Shown here: piece after piece, positions 18,872-27,913 of the stretch
How the letters are laid out: each line of letters opens with the position of its first letter
Numbering within the stretch: the first letter of the stretch is position 1
Origin: SAR202 cluster bacterium
Lineage (GTDB): Bacteria; Chloroflexota; Dehalococcoidia; Lucifugimonadales; UBA1123
Direction of reading: 5' to 3'
Assembly: GCA_030752795.1 (NCBI GenBank)
Contig: JASMDM010000010.1
Coordinates: 1 to 64,000 of the forward strand
DNA: 64,000 bases
Position numbers and translations under genes: made by a program
Notes under the pieces: generated by a model
Database searches by the model: none
What the model was told of the DNA's origin: nothing
What the model saw: the letters and a program-made list of their open reading frames with translations, nothing else

Positions 18872-19892
18872 TCACGCGGGAACGGATTCGAACAGGCTGA
18901 ATTGCGACTCGGTCGGGATTACGCGGACCGTGCGTAGTCCCGCGGCAGCCTGTAGCTCGCGGTGACGTTCCTCAGTGCGAAGCCCGCCGCCGTGCAATGC
19001 GAACATGTGCAGATCGACCAGCGCGTCCACGGGTTCGCTGAGTGGCCGCTCGACGACGATGACCTTTCCGCCGGGACTGACAGCGTCCCTGCAGTTCGAC
19101 AGAATCTTGACCACGGACTCGTCGGTGTTGTCCATGAGCACCGACTTTATTACGCAGGCCCCCGGACGGCATTGTTTCGAAGTAGCTGCCTACTTCCAAC
19201 GAGCACCGACTTTCCCACGGCTGACCTTCGATGGCTAGCTTTGCTTGCTCGATCGTCGTCGGCATGTCGAACAGCACGCCTGTCAGATGAGGATATCGAT
19301 CCAAGATCGGGCCGATCAATTGCCCCTGTCCGCCGCCAACGTCCACGAGCTTGATTATGTCCGAAAAATCGTAGGCGTCCAGCATGAAATCGGGGTCTGG
19401 ATTCGCTCCGGTTACCATCATGTCGTTGAAAATGGCTTGATCATTCGGGTGTTGCAGGAAGTAATCGTATATCTCCTGTCCGTGGACAAGCGAGAACGGG
19501 TTTTGCCCCGTCATGACACTTTCGTAAAAGTTCCCCCAGGTGTCCCAGTTGAATTTGGCTGACGTGAATATCGCCATCGGTCGAAGCGAGCCTTCGACAT
19601 CGCTGCGAAGCCATTCCGAGAGCGGTGTAAGACCGTATTTACCTTCGTCATCCGTCGTGAAGTAGCCGAGAGCGACCATCGCATACATCAGACGGTGTAG
19701 GGTCTCCGCGTGTGCGCCGATGGAAACCGCAAGCTCTTGGCTGTTCTTCTGGCCCTCGACGAGCAAGTCGGCGACACCGAGTTTCGCGGTGACGCAAACC
19801 ATCGCCATGTTTCGAACCGCCTGCAAGAATGCTCGAAGCTGTCGGTCCGGCGGCATCCCTTCGCCGCCTGCAAACGGAAGGGTCGCTGTCAT
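18872..19892 (-). pseudogene. SAM-dependent O-methyltransferase (frameshifted)
   Basis: The ATG at 19892 follows AGGAGG. The N-terminal dimerisation/winged-helix part (VTAKLGVADLLVEG, ALGYFTTDDEGKYGLTPLSE) and the SAM-binding glycine motif LVDVGGGQGQLIG are intact. Near 19160, at a run of five C residues, the frame shifts. The C-terminal third continues as VLMDNTDESVVKILSNCRDA and GGKVIVVERPLSEP to 18872. The reconstituted protein (about 340 aa) has the architecture of plant/bacterial small-molecule O-methyltransferases (acetylserotonin-MT-like). It is either a real frameshift or an indel error; acceptor substrate unknown. Confidence 0.75.
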
Positions 19893-19992
19893 GACGGCCT
19901 CCTGCGACTCTTCTCGTGACCACTCGGACGCTCCTGCAGCTATCCGGGCATCAAGCACTCCGGTCCTGTCGAACAGTTTTTCATGCGCCCTA

Positions 19993-20817
19993 CTAGCTCA
20001 GTTTAAAGCTGGCCGGGACCTCGTCGACCATGCCGTCATCCACGAGCTTGTCTAGGTGGGTCGAGACGTTGCGCTCCGCCGATCTCCACAGACCCTTTTT
20101 GAGGTTCTTCGGGTAGATGTCGCGGGCGATGTCGGGCACCGAGCCGTTGCCCTTTTCGAGCGCGGCGACGACCTGGCGCTCTCGTTGTAACCGATGCTCC
20201 ATCTGCCATCGAACCAAGCCTTTGCCCTTCGGAGGCGGGACCACGGGTCCGTGAGCGGGGCACACGGTGTCGTGCCGAAACTTCTGGATCAACTCAAGCG
20301 ATTTCATGTAGTCGCCCAGATTGCCGACCGATGTGGACGATGCTCCGAGGACGGTGTCGCCGGTGAACATGACCCGGTCCTCGCGAAGGTGGTAGCACAC
20401 GTGATCGACCTCGTGGCCGGGCGTGAACAGCGCCCGTAGCGTTGCTCCGCCGCCTGTCCTGAGCAGCTCACGCGATTTCAACGCAACTACGGCTTCTTCG
20501 TTATCGAGCATCTCTTGGAGTCGCTTGACGAGTTTGGGGTGGCACCGAACGGGGGCTTCGAGCGCCTCGTGGATGCGGTCCAACCCTCCGATGTGGTCCA
20601 CGTGGCCGTGGGTGATGACGATCGCGCCGATTTTCGGTTTTCCGAGCTCGGCGTGGTAATCGAGAATCGACTGAATCCACTTCCGGTGATGGTCACCGGT
20701 GTCGATCAGGATCATCTCCTCGGACGGATCGCCGACGAAGAAGTTGTTGCTGCCTCCGGGATGGGCTACGGCAACGTCGTCTATATGCATGTTATAAACG
20801 TGGGGCGTGACTTGCAT
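19993..20817 (-). CDS. Metallo-beta-lactamase-fold hydrolase with C-terminal winged helix
   Basis: 274 aa. The metal motif THGHVDHIGG (HxHxDH) lies at about residue 70, with later ligands in FTPGHEVDHVCY, MFTGDTV and CPAHGP. The C-terminal ~80 residues (RQVVAALEKGNGSVPDIARDI and onward) form the winged-helix tail seen in LACTB2-like members, which act as thioesterases or RNA endonucleases. The ATG lies after a GGAAATG-type leader. It is followed by the broken methyltransferase on the same strand. The substrate is not predictable. Confidence 0.85.
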   Translation of the reverse strand: MQVTPHVYNMHIDDVAVAHPGGSNNFFVGDPSEEMILIDTGDHHRKWIQSILDYHAELGKPKIGAIVITHGHVDHIGGLDRIHEALEAPVRCHPKLVKRLQEMLDNEEAVVALKSRELLRTGGGATLRALFTPGHEVDHVCYHLREDRVMFTGDTVLGASSTSVGNLGDYMKSLELIQKFRHDTVCPAHGPVVPPPKGKGLVRWQMEHRLQRERQVVAALEKGNGSVPDIARDIYPKNLKKGLWRSAERNVSTHLDKLVDDGMVDEVPASFKLS

Positions 20818-21393
20818 GGCATTTCCTTTCTGCGCTGGGTTCCGCTATGATCGCGCATTTGCGGGATTTTGGCTATACCTGGGCTGGGCGGTGGGGCCCC
20901 GCCCGGTAGTTGTTTGACCCACCGTGGTCCGTGGTGGGTTTGGCCGTGAACGGCCAGAACACCGGGAGCGGTCGATGCGAGCTCGGTGTGGACGCCGGTA
21001 TCGAGCGGGAGGGTTTGTCCGTAATGGTCATCATTTAATAAGTTGTGCCCAAAGATCCTCACGATGCGGAACATCTGCCCATTTTGAGCCACGCACCCAT
21101 ACGTTCGCCCTGAGCTTGTCGAAGGGTCGCCTACACGCAACCGTCGCTTGAGCCGTCACGGTCATTTGCTCGATACGTTGTGTCCAACGTTTATTACCAT
21201 GTTGAGTGGTGCTGAGAATAAGAAGCGTTTGGGGTTGCTCAGGCAAAATAGCGTGTTCAGCGACCAGATTCTTCGGCTGCGGCCTCTGAATGACACATTA
21301 TTCCGGCCCCACTTAATTTGTTTATCAACACAACGGCCAGAGCACCGAACGCACCAACATTGGTGGTTTCGGTGCCCGCGCCGAGCCTCGCGA
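20818..21393. other. Noncoding region carrying repeat copy A
   Basis: A 576-bp stretch between the metallo-beta-lactamase and aldo/keto reductase genes. It has no supported gene; the right half is repeat copy A (21041-21338). The left ~220 bp would hold the promoter of the minus-strand metallo-beta-lactamase gene. Confidence 0.6.
21041..21338 (+). repeat. Dispersed noncoding repeat, copy A
   Basis: About 300 bp align by eye with 22418-22739 in the same orientation. Shared blocks include GAGAATAAGAAGC, TTGCTCAGGCAAAAT-type text, AGATTCTTCGGCTGCGGC and a REP-like hairpin with loop GAGCTTGTCGA (21108-21126). The copies differ by many substitutions and an indel of about 25-30 bp, so they are old. 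The two copies bracket the aldo/keto reductase gene. Confidence 0.75.
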
Positions 21394-22338
21394 TTACTGC
21401 CCCAGCGCGTTCAATCGATCGAGCACTTCCGGCGGCAGCTCGACGTCGGTTGCGGCGACGTTGCTCGCGACTTGTTCCGGTCGGGATGAACCGACGATCA
21501 CGGACGTCACCTCGGGCTTCGAAAGCGTCCACGCAAGTACGATCTGGGCGACGTTGACATCCAGATCAGCGGTGACCTGCCTGAGCGTCTCGACCATCTC
21601 GAACGTGGAGTCGTTCCAGTACGTGTCTTTGGCCCGCGCGGCGTGACGCGAGGCCATGTGGCTGTCTTCGGGCGGCAGCGACTTCGAGTCGTATGTTCCC
21701 GTCAGCACGCCGCCCATGAACACCTGGTACGGGATCACCGAAACCTGTTGGTCGCGACAAGCTGGGAAGAGCTCGATCTCGATTTCGCGCCTGGCGAAGT
21801 TGTACTCCGGTTGCACGGACTCAAACCGCTCGAGGCCGTGATTGTCGCTAACCCACAGGGCGCGCATGAGTTGCCATCCGGCGAAGTTCGAGCAGCCCAA
21901 ATAGCGGATTTTGCCCTGGCGGACCATATCGTCAAGCGTTCGCATAGTTTCTTCCACCGGCGTGTTCGGGTCCCAGTAGTGCACCTGGTAGAGGTCGATG
22001 TAGTCGGTCCCCAGCCTCCGAAGGCTGTCCTCGACTGCGTGGATCAGGTGCTGGCGGGAGAGTCCGACGTCGTTGGGACCGGGGCCGGTAGCGATGAAGC
22101 CTTTGGTTGCGATGACGAAGTCGTGCCGGTCTTCGTGCACGGCCCGCCCAACGACTTGTTCCGACATGCCGGCGTGGTAAGCGTCCGCGGTGTCGATGAA
22201 GTTGACGCCGTGCTCACGCGCCGCGTCAACGACGCTGAAGACTCGCTGGTCGTCGACGTAGCCATCGCCGAACATGTTTGTTCCGAGGCAGATCTCGGAT
22301 ATTTGCAGGCCCGATCGGCCGAGTTGTTTGTATTGCAT
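21394..22338 (-). CDS. Aldo/keto reductase
   Basis: NAD(P)H-dependent carbonyl reductase, 314 aa from the ATG at 22338 (GCAGGAGG upstream); the frame upstream of it is not family-like. The catalytic tetrad is visible: Asp and Tyr in DTADAYHAG, Lys in ATKGF, His in YQVHYWD. The NADP-binding end has VIVGSSRPEQ. It is closest in style to the YajO/Kv-beta-like AKR subgroup. It lies alone between two direct copies of a 300-bp noncoding repeat, so it could be gained or lost as a unit. The substrate is unknown. Confidence 0.92.
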   Translation of the reverse strand: MQYKQLGRSGLQISEICLGTNMFGDGYVDDQRVFSVVDAAREHGVNFIDTADAYHAGMSEQVVGRAVHEDRHDFVIATKGFIATGPGPNDVGLSRQHLIHAVEDSLRRLGTDYIDLYQVHYWDPNTPVEETMRTLDDMVRQGKIRYLGCSNFAGWQLMRALWVSDNHGLERFESVQPEYNFARREIEIELFPACRDQQVSVIPYQVFMGGVLTGTYDSKSLPPEDSHMASRHAARAKDTYWNDSTFEMVETLRQVTADLDVNVAQIVLAWTLSKPEVTSVIVGSSRPEQVASNVAATDVELPPEVLDRLNALGQ

Positions 22339-22795
22339 TCTCTGTCCGCCTCCTGCGGTCGATTGTCGATGCAGAGAAGAGAGGTCCAGGCTTGGCTGTG
22401 CTAGCCATCGACTAATTAGATTGCGCTCAACGCTTCCCGTGCCGCTGAGCATCCGTCCATTGGGAGCCACGCTCCTTTCCGTTCACCCCTTCGGAAATCT
22501 CAAGGCAGGCTCTGAGCTCGTCGAAGGGCCGCCCACGCTCGAGCGTCGCTTAAGCCGTTATGGTCGTTTGCCCAATACGTTGTGCTCAACGTTTCGTGCC
22601 GGGATGGGCGCCTCTGAGAATAAGAAGCATTTGGAGATGCTCAGGCAAAATGGCGTGTCCAGCGACTAGATTCTTCGGCTGCGGCTCAGAATGACATTAT
22701 TTTCCAGCGCCACTTGTTTCGTTTATTGCCATAACGGTCAACGCACGTTGGGTTGCCGGCAAATGCGGCGTCGTTGTTCGTTCGGCGAAATCAGC
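22339..22795. other. Noncoding region carrying repeat copy B
   Basis: This 457-bp spacer contains repeat copy B (22418-22739) and no supported gene. The aldo/keto reductase promoter should lie between 22339 and about 22420. Confidence 0.6.
22418..22739 (+). repeat. Dispersed noncoding repeat, copy B
   Basis: Same orientation as copy A. It contains CTGAGAATAAGAAGCAT, GATGCTCAGGCAAAATGG, AGATTCTTCGGCTGCGGC and TCAGAATGACATTATT. Its REP-like hairpin (22510-22528) has loop GAGCTCGTCGA with G-U pairs in the stem. Copy B has an extra ~25-30 bp segment upstream of the hairpin. Confidence 0.75.
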
Positions 22796-23431
22796 TCAGA
22801 CGGGGTCGTCGGCGCGAATCAGGACGCCGTCTTCGTCGAAGCCAGGGACGTTCATGCAGACCTTCGGCTGGGCGCCGTTGAGTTGGATCTCCATCGACAT
22901 GGCTTCGCCGGGGTTCGGACGACCCGGAGATTGTCCCAAGGGTATGATCTCGGTTCGCAGCGATCCGGGCGCGAGCTCGAGGAGGCCGACCGTCCCGAGT
23001 CTCAGCTCCTTGTGGCGCGGAAAAGTGATCGACCCGCTGTTGATCATCGCGACGTTGTCCCGGTACTCCAATCGCTCGAGGTGCGTGTGGCCGGCGATCA
23101 TGATGTCCACCGTGGTCGGGAAAAGTCGCTGGAGGTCAGACATGGAGCGAAACTGTCCCTCCATGCTGTGGATCATCCCGATGCGCCATCCCTCAATCTC
23201 CAGCGTTTGAACTTCTTCCGATCTGTGGTCCGGAATGGGATCGTTGTTTCCCGTGGAACACACGACCGGCGCGAATTGTTCAAGCCAGTCCAAAATGGTC
23301 GGCGAAGTCAGGTCGCCGCCATGAAGTATCAGGTCGACGCTCTTGAAGAATTCGGCGGGTTCGGGCCCGAGCTCATCGAGGTGACGGATTAGGTTCGGCA
23401 GGTGGGTGTCAGACAGCAATCCGATAATCAT
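22796..23431 (-). CDS. YfcE/MJ0936-type metallophosphoesterase
   Basis: Calcineurin-like phosphoesterase with two-metal motifs in order: LLSDTHLP (D-x-H), LHGGDL (GD), TGNND (GNxD) and AGHTH (GH-x-H). The start at 23431 (MIIGLLSDTH) is preferred because family members begin just before the first metal motif; the frame extends 12 codons further up. The C-terminal ~40 residues (about 173-211) go beyond the usual core. Typical activity is on phosphodiesters or phosphoproteins. It is divergent to the thiolase gene. Confidence 0.88.
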   Translation of the reverse strand: MIIGLLSDTHLPNLIRHLDELGPEPAEFFKSVDLILHGGDLTSPTILDWLEQFAPVVCSTGNNDPIPDHRSEEVQTLEIEGWRIGMIHSMEGQFRSMSDLQRLFPTTVDIMIAGHTHLERLEYRDNVAMINSGSITFPRHKELRLGTVGLLELAPGSLRTEIIPLGQSPGRPNPGEAMSMEIQLNGAQPKVCMNVPGFDEDGVLIRADDPV

Positions 23432-23544
23432 GAGGGGCAATATATCGCGCGCGCGGCCACGAGTCAATTAATGGCTCGGCAACGTTGACTGAACATTGAC
23501 CTTATGCTAACTTTGCGGCACCCCAAATTAGAGAGGAGATACGC

Positions 23545-24738
23545 ATGCCTCAACGCAGAGAGGCCGCCATCGTAGGAGTCCACGAGTATCCACTCAGAGT
23601 CGTCGGGCAAGACACCAGCGCCCTCCAGATCAAGGCCGCTTCCGCAAAAGCAGCTTTGGACGACGCAGGACTGTCGTGGTCGGACGTCGATGCGGTTTAC
23701 GACACGGGCAGCCACCAGGGCATAGGCGGGCTTGGCATTTCAGAGTACCTGGGAATCAAGCCCAAGGTCATCGACTCGACCTCGGTCGGCGGCACGTCGT
23801 ATGAGTTCCACGCCAACCACGCGGCGATGATGATCGCTGCCGGCAAGTGCGAAGTAGCGCTGCTGACCTATGGCTCCACCGCCCACTCGGACCGGCGGGC
23901 CATCGGAACCGGCGGATTCACGGGCACGGCGACACCCAATCCGCAAACTAACATGGAAGCGCCCTGGGGCTTGACGCTAATCAGCAACTACGGCCTGGTC
24001 AAACAGCGTCACATGCACCAATACGGCACCACCAACGAGCAATTCGCGGCGATCTCGGTTGCCACGCGCAAACATGCGATGCGCAATCCGGAGGCCGTCA
24101 AGGCGATGACCGACCTCGAATTCGTCGGCATCAACGAGCTGTCGATCGAAGACGTGGTCGACTCGCGCATGGTCGCGTGGCCGTTGCGCCTGCTTGAGTG
24201 CTGCATGATTTCCGACGGCGGCGGCGCGGTCGTCATCGCATCGCCCAAGGTAGCTGCCAACGCGGCCAAGAAACCCGTGTGGATCATTGGCACAGGCGAG
24301 GCGACACAATACCGAGAGAACGGCGGCGACATCACGAAGAGCGCCGGCGCTCAGTCGGGTCCCCGCGCGTTCGCCGACGCTGGCGTATCGCCGTCTGAGG
24401 TCGACGTCTTGATGGCTTACGACTCCTTCAGCATCACCGTGATGTGCATGATCGAAGACCTGGGATTCTGCGCCAAAGGCGAAGGCGGAGCGTACGTCGA
24501 AGACGGCCACCTGGCGTTCGACCATCCAACCGGACCGGCGCTGAACACCGACGGCGGCGGACTGTCGTCCAACCATCCTGGCGAACGCGGCATCTTCCTG
24601 CTGCTAGAAGCAACGCGACAGCTCCGAGGCGAATCAACCTCGCAGGTCAACGATCCGAAGCTCGCGGTGGCGGTCGGCAACGGAGGCCAGCTAGGCTCCC
24701 GCCACGCGACAGGCGTCACCATTCTGGCGGCAGACTAA
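23545..24738 (+). CDS. SCP2-type thiolase-like protein (acetyl-CoA acetyltransferase family)
   Basis: 397 aa with thiolase-fold landmarks: SRMVAWPLRLLECCMISDG and LNTDGGGLSSNHPG (conserved His), then GNGGQLGSRHATG at the C terminus (GGxxGxxxA-like end with His instead of Cys). The usual nucleophilic Cys near residue 90 is Thr here (SVGGTSYEFH), so condensation/thiolysis chemistry is doubtful. It resembles the 'lipid-transfer/thiolase' partners that work with DUF35 OB-fold proteins in acyl-CoA metabolism, for example sterol side-chain aldolases. Indeed the DUF35 gene follows 81 bp downstream. The start has GAGAGGAG upstream. Confidence 0.85.
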   Translation: MPQRREAAIVGVHEYPLRVVGQDTSALQIKAASAKAALDDAGLSWSDVDAVYDTGSHQGIGGLGISEYLGIKPKVIDSTSVGGTSYEFHANHAAMMIAAGKCEVALLTYGSTAHSDRRAIGTGGFTGTATPNPQTNMEAPWGLTLISNYGLVKQRHMHQYGTTNEQFAAISVATRKHAMRNPEAVKAMTDLEFVGINELSIEDVVDSRMVAWPLRLLECCMISDGGGAVVIASPKVAANAAKKPVWIIGTGEATQYRENGGDITKSAGAQSGPRAFADAGVSPSEVDVLMAYDSFSITVMCMIEDLGFCAKGEGGAYVEDGHLAFDHPTGPALNTDGGGLSSNHPGERGIFLLLEATRQLRGESTSQVNDPKLAVAVGNGGQLGSRHATGVTILAAD

Positions 24739-24819
24739 TCAACGTCGCGGCTGCATGCGCGGGAAGCGTTTGGGGCCAACTGAACATCACAACAAACGCT
24801 CTCATAAGGAGCAGCGAAA

Positions 24820-25242
24820 ATGACATCACAGGCAATTAGACCTCAACCACACTTCCCAGAGCAGGACACGCAACCGTTCTGGGATGCAACGAAACGACAT
24901 GAACTCACCTACCAGACTTGCGACGATTGCAGCAACGTGATCTTCTTCCCAAGCCGCCATTGCACCAAATGCGGCGGCGACAACACGACGTGGAACGTGT
25001 CAAGAGGCGAGGGCGAAGTCTACACGTTCAGCGTCGTCATGCAGAGCAGGCACCCCGCATTCAAGGACCTGGGCGCGTATGCGGTCGCGTACGTCGACCT
25101 GGACGAAGGGTTCCGAATCATGACCAACATCGTTGGCGTCGGCAACCCGATCGAAGAGATCCAATGCGGGATGCGCGTCAAACTGGTCTGGGAAGACCAG
25201 GGCGACGACCAGGTGGCTCTGCCCATGTTCGAGCCCGCCTGA
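24820..25242 (+). CDS. DUF35 zinc-ribbon/OB-fold protein, thiolase partner
   Basis: 140 aa. The N-terminal helix (PHFPEQDTQPFWDATKRHEL) precedes a rubredoxin-like zinc ribbon (CDDCSNVIFFPSRHCTKCGG) and a C-terminal OB fold (GEVYTFSVVMQSRHP onward). This is the acyl-CoA-binding partner of SCP2-type thiolases, and it follows that thiolase with an AAGGAG ribosome binding site. The pair probably forms a complex. The two downstream acyl-CoA dehydrogenases fit a shared fatty-acid or sterol-like degradation route. The two-Cys-pair spacing is intact. Confidence 0.9.
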   Translation: MTSQAIRPQPHFPEQDTQPFWDATKRHELTYQTCDDCSNVIFFPSRHCTKCGGDNTTWNVSRGEGEVYTFSVVMQSRHPAFKDLGAYAVAYVDLDEGFRIMTNIVGVGNPIEEIQCGMRVKLVWEDQGDDQVALPMFEPA

Positions 25243-25421
25243 CCCTCACAAAGGGATTCAATGGGTAAGGCGGGACCAGGACTGCGAATCGCCGCCTGAC
25301 CCGGCGCCAGCCTTTGGACGATGCGTGCAACGCAACTAGCCATTGGCATTGCCGTCAGCTGACAAACGACCTGCATCGATTCAGGACGCGCCGAATTTAG
25401 CATAGACCCGGAGGTCTTCCG

Positions 25422-26597
25422 ATGGACTTTCGTTTCACACCCGAACAAGAAGAGTGGCGGGACGAGGTTCGCGACATCATCGAGTCGCTAATCACGCCCG
25501 AGCTCCGGATCGAAATGCAGTCGAACGACGACGTTGGACCGGGTCCCGAAGGCAAAGATTTCATGCGAGCGCTGGGCGAGCGCGGTCTCCTTGGCATCCC
25601 GTGGCCGACCAAGTACGGTGGCCTCGGCCGCTCGCTCATCGACCAGTACATCTTCTCCGAGGAGATCGGTCGCGTTGGCGGTCTGTACACGTCGAGCACG
25701 GCCGTGAACATGGTCGGTCCGACGATCATGCGCGTCGGAACCGACGAGCAGATCGACGAGTGGCTGCCTAAGATCCTCACCGGCGATGCCGAATTCGCGC
25801 TCGGGTACACTGAGCCCGGCGCCGGAACGGACCTGGCCAGCCTTGAAACCCGCGCGGTCGAAGACGGCGACGAGTTCGTCATCAACGGCCAAAAAATGTT
25901 CACCAGCGCGGCGCACTTTTCGTCCCACATTTGGCTTCTCGCGCGAACCGATGTCGACGCTCCGAAGCACCGAGGGCTGTCGGCGTTTTTGCTGCCGATG
26001 GACTCGCCTGGAATCACCGTCCGACCACTCTGGCGCATGGACGACGGTCGCACGAACGAGGTGTTCTTCGAGGACGTTCGGATCCCGCGCAAGAATCTGA
26101 TCGGCGAAGCGAATCGCGGCTGGTACCACGTCGCGATGGCGCTGGATTTCGAACGGGTCAGCCTCGGCGGCCGCTACGCCGGACTCCTCAAGCGCATGAA
26201 CTCGTTGGTCGAATACGCCAACGAAACGGTCCCGGACGGTCAGCCTCTTTCTCGGGATCCGTACATCCGGAGCCAGTTCGCCGACCTCGGCATCAAGCTC
26301 GAGGTCGTCCGCCTGTTCTCGTATCGAACCGCCTGGATGATCGACCAGGGCCAGGTGCCGAATTACGAGAGCTCGGCTCAGAAGATCATCGCGACGGACC
26401 TGATCCAGGAGATCGCCGACTTCGGTGTCGAGCTGCTGGGCATGCACGGCCAGCTCACGCCGGAGTCGTCGCACGCTCGATTGGGCGGCGAGATGGAGCA
26501 GGCATACCGCAGCGGCATCTTCCTCCGTTTCGGCGGAGGCGCCAACGAGGTGCAACGCGACATAATCGCCCGCCGAGGCCTAGGCATGCCCCGCTAG
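25422..26597 (+). CDS. Acyl-CoA dehydrogenase
   Basis: FAD enzyme that desaturates acyl-CoA, 391 aa. The N-terminal helical domain contains GIPWPTKYGGLG. The substrate/FAD signature is LGYTEPGAGTDLASLETRA (about residue 127), and the C-terminal domain has LELLGMHGQL and FGGGANEVQRDIIARRGLG. The start is an ATG after GGAGG. It is followed 113 bp later by a second acyl-CoA dehydrogenase. Such paired paralogues commonly form heteromeric enzymes for bulky substrates (FadE/ACAD pairs of steroid or branched-chain degradation). The specificity here is an inference. Confidence 0.93.
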   Translation: MDFRFTPEQEEWRDEVRDIIESLITPELRIEMQSNDDVGPGPEGKDFMRALGERGLLGIPWPTKYGGLGRSLIDQYIFSEEIGRVGGLYTSSTAVNMVGPTIMRVGTDEQIDEWLPKILTGDAEFALGYTEPGAGTDLASLETRAVEDGDEFVINGQKMFTSAAHFSSHIWLLARTDVDAPKHRGLSAFLLPMDSPGITVRPLWRMDDGRTNEVFFEDVRIPRKNLIGEANRGWYHVAMALDFERVSLGGRYAGLLKRMNSLVEYANETVPDGQPLSRDPYIRSQFADLGIKLEVVRLFSYRTAWMIDQGQVPNYESSAQKIIATDLIQEIADFGVELLGMHGQLTPESSHARLGGEMEQAYRSGIFLRFGGGANEVQRDIIARRGLGMPR

Positions 26598-26710
26598 CGG
26601 CGCCTCAGGCGCTTTCAATTACCAAACTGTTGCCCGTCGGAATTTATGTCGTGAATTCGGTCGCTGCTGCCGTCACGAAACTACGAGATTGCTTCTAGGA
26701 GTGCAACACC

Positions 26711-27847
26711 ATGGACTTGGCCTTAACCGAAGCGCAGGAGATGCTCCGCAGCTCAGCCCGAGATTTTCTGGAGCGCGAGTGCCCAACCTCGCTTGTGCGA
26801 GCGATGGAGCAGGACGACCGAGGCTATCCGCCTCAGCTCTGGGAACAGATCGCAGGATTGGGTTGGATGGGCGTCCCGTTCCCCGCCGAATACGACGGCG
26901 CGGACGGGTCGTTGACCGATCTGGCGGTGCTGCTCGAAGAGACCGGACGCGCGATGACCCCGGGGCCCTTGTTCACGTCGGTCGTCGACGTCGGGTTGAC
27001 GATCCTCGATGCTGGGACTGACACACAGCGCAAGGTGTACATCCCGAGACTCGCTTCCGGCGCACTGATCGGGTCCGCGGCTATCCTCGAGAACGACGCC
27101 AGGTACAGCGCGCAAGCCATAACGCTTCCGGCGAAGCGCATCGGCAATGGCTATAAGATCAGCGGCGCGAAGCTGTTCGTCGAGTACGCGAATTCGGCAG
27201 ACCTCTTGCTCGTTCCGGTCCGAACCAACGCCTCGTCTACGGACGAGGACGGCGTCACTGTCTTGCTGGTGGAGACTTCCGCGACCGGGGTCGCTCTCGA
27301 ACCGATGGCCAGCATCGCGCGAGACCGGCAGTTCGCGGTGACGTTCGACAACGTAACCGTGTCCGACGACGCGGTGCTGGGCGAAGCCGGCGCAGGCTGG
27401 CCGATCGTCAGACGGATGCTGGATAGGTCCACAATCTTGCATTGCGCCCAGAGCGTCGGGGGCGCGCAGCGCGTGATGGAGATGACGGTCGACTACGCGA
27501 AGCAGCGCGTGCAGTTCGGCAGGGCGATCGGCAGCTTCCAGTCGGTCCAACACGATTGCGCCGACATGGTCAATGCCATCGACGCGGCGAGACTGGCGAC
27601 TTACCAGGCCATCACTCGCCTGGAGGACGGCGCGCCTGCCGACAAAGAGATCGCGATGGCCAAGGTGTTGGCTAACCACGCTTACAAATGGACCACGCTG
27701 ACCGCACAGCAGATCCACGGCGGCGTCGGATTCATGGAAGAGTACGACCTCCAGCTATGGACACGCCGAGCGAAGGTCGCCGAGCTCAAGTTCGGCACGT
27801 CCGCGCCACACCGCGACACGTTCGCCACAGCGATGGGGCTGCGGTAG
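26711..27847 (+). CDS. Acyl-CoA dehydrogenase (second subunit-like)
   Basis: 378 aa, shorter and more divergent than its upstream neighbour. The N terminus is MDLALTEAQEMLRSSARDFLERE, the middle domain has AGAGWPIVRRM, and the C terminus has QQIHGGVGFMEEYDLQLWTRRAK. The FAD-signature region (ILENDARYSAQAITLPAKRI) is degenerate compared with the YTEPGAGTD of the partner gene. This is common in the non-catalytic or half-site subunit of heterotetrameric dehydrogenases. A shared operon with thiolase, DUF35 and the first dehydrogenase is likely. Confidence 0.92.
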   Translation: MDLALTEAQEMLRSSARDFLERECPTSLVRAMEQDDRGYPPQLWEQIAGLGWMGVPFPAEYDGADGSLTDLAVLLEETGRAMTPGPLFTSVVDVGLTILDAGTDTQRKVYIPRLASGALIGSAAILENDARYSAQAITLPAKRIGNGYKISGAKLFVEYANSADLLLVPVRTNASSTDEDGVTVLLVETSATGVALEPMASIARDRQFAVTFDNVTVSDDAVLGEAGAGWPIVRRMLDRSTILHCAQSVGGAQRVMEMTVDYAKQRVQFGRAIGSFQSVQHDCADMVNAIDAARLATYQAITRLEDGAPADKEIAMAKVLANHAYKWTTLTAQQIHGGVGFMEEYDLQLWTRRAKVAELKFGTSAPHRDTFATAMGLR

Positions 27848-27913
27848 CGGGCGGACAACCGGGCATTCGCGGCGGACGGCGCTCGTGTTCACAGAGTCAC
27901 GGTGTAGCCGACG

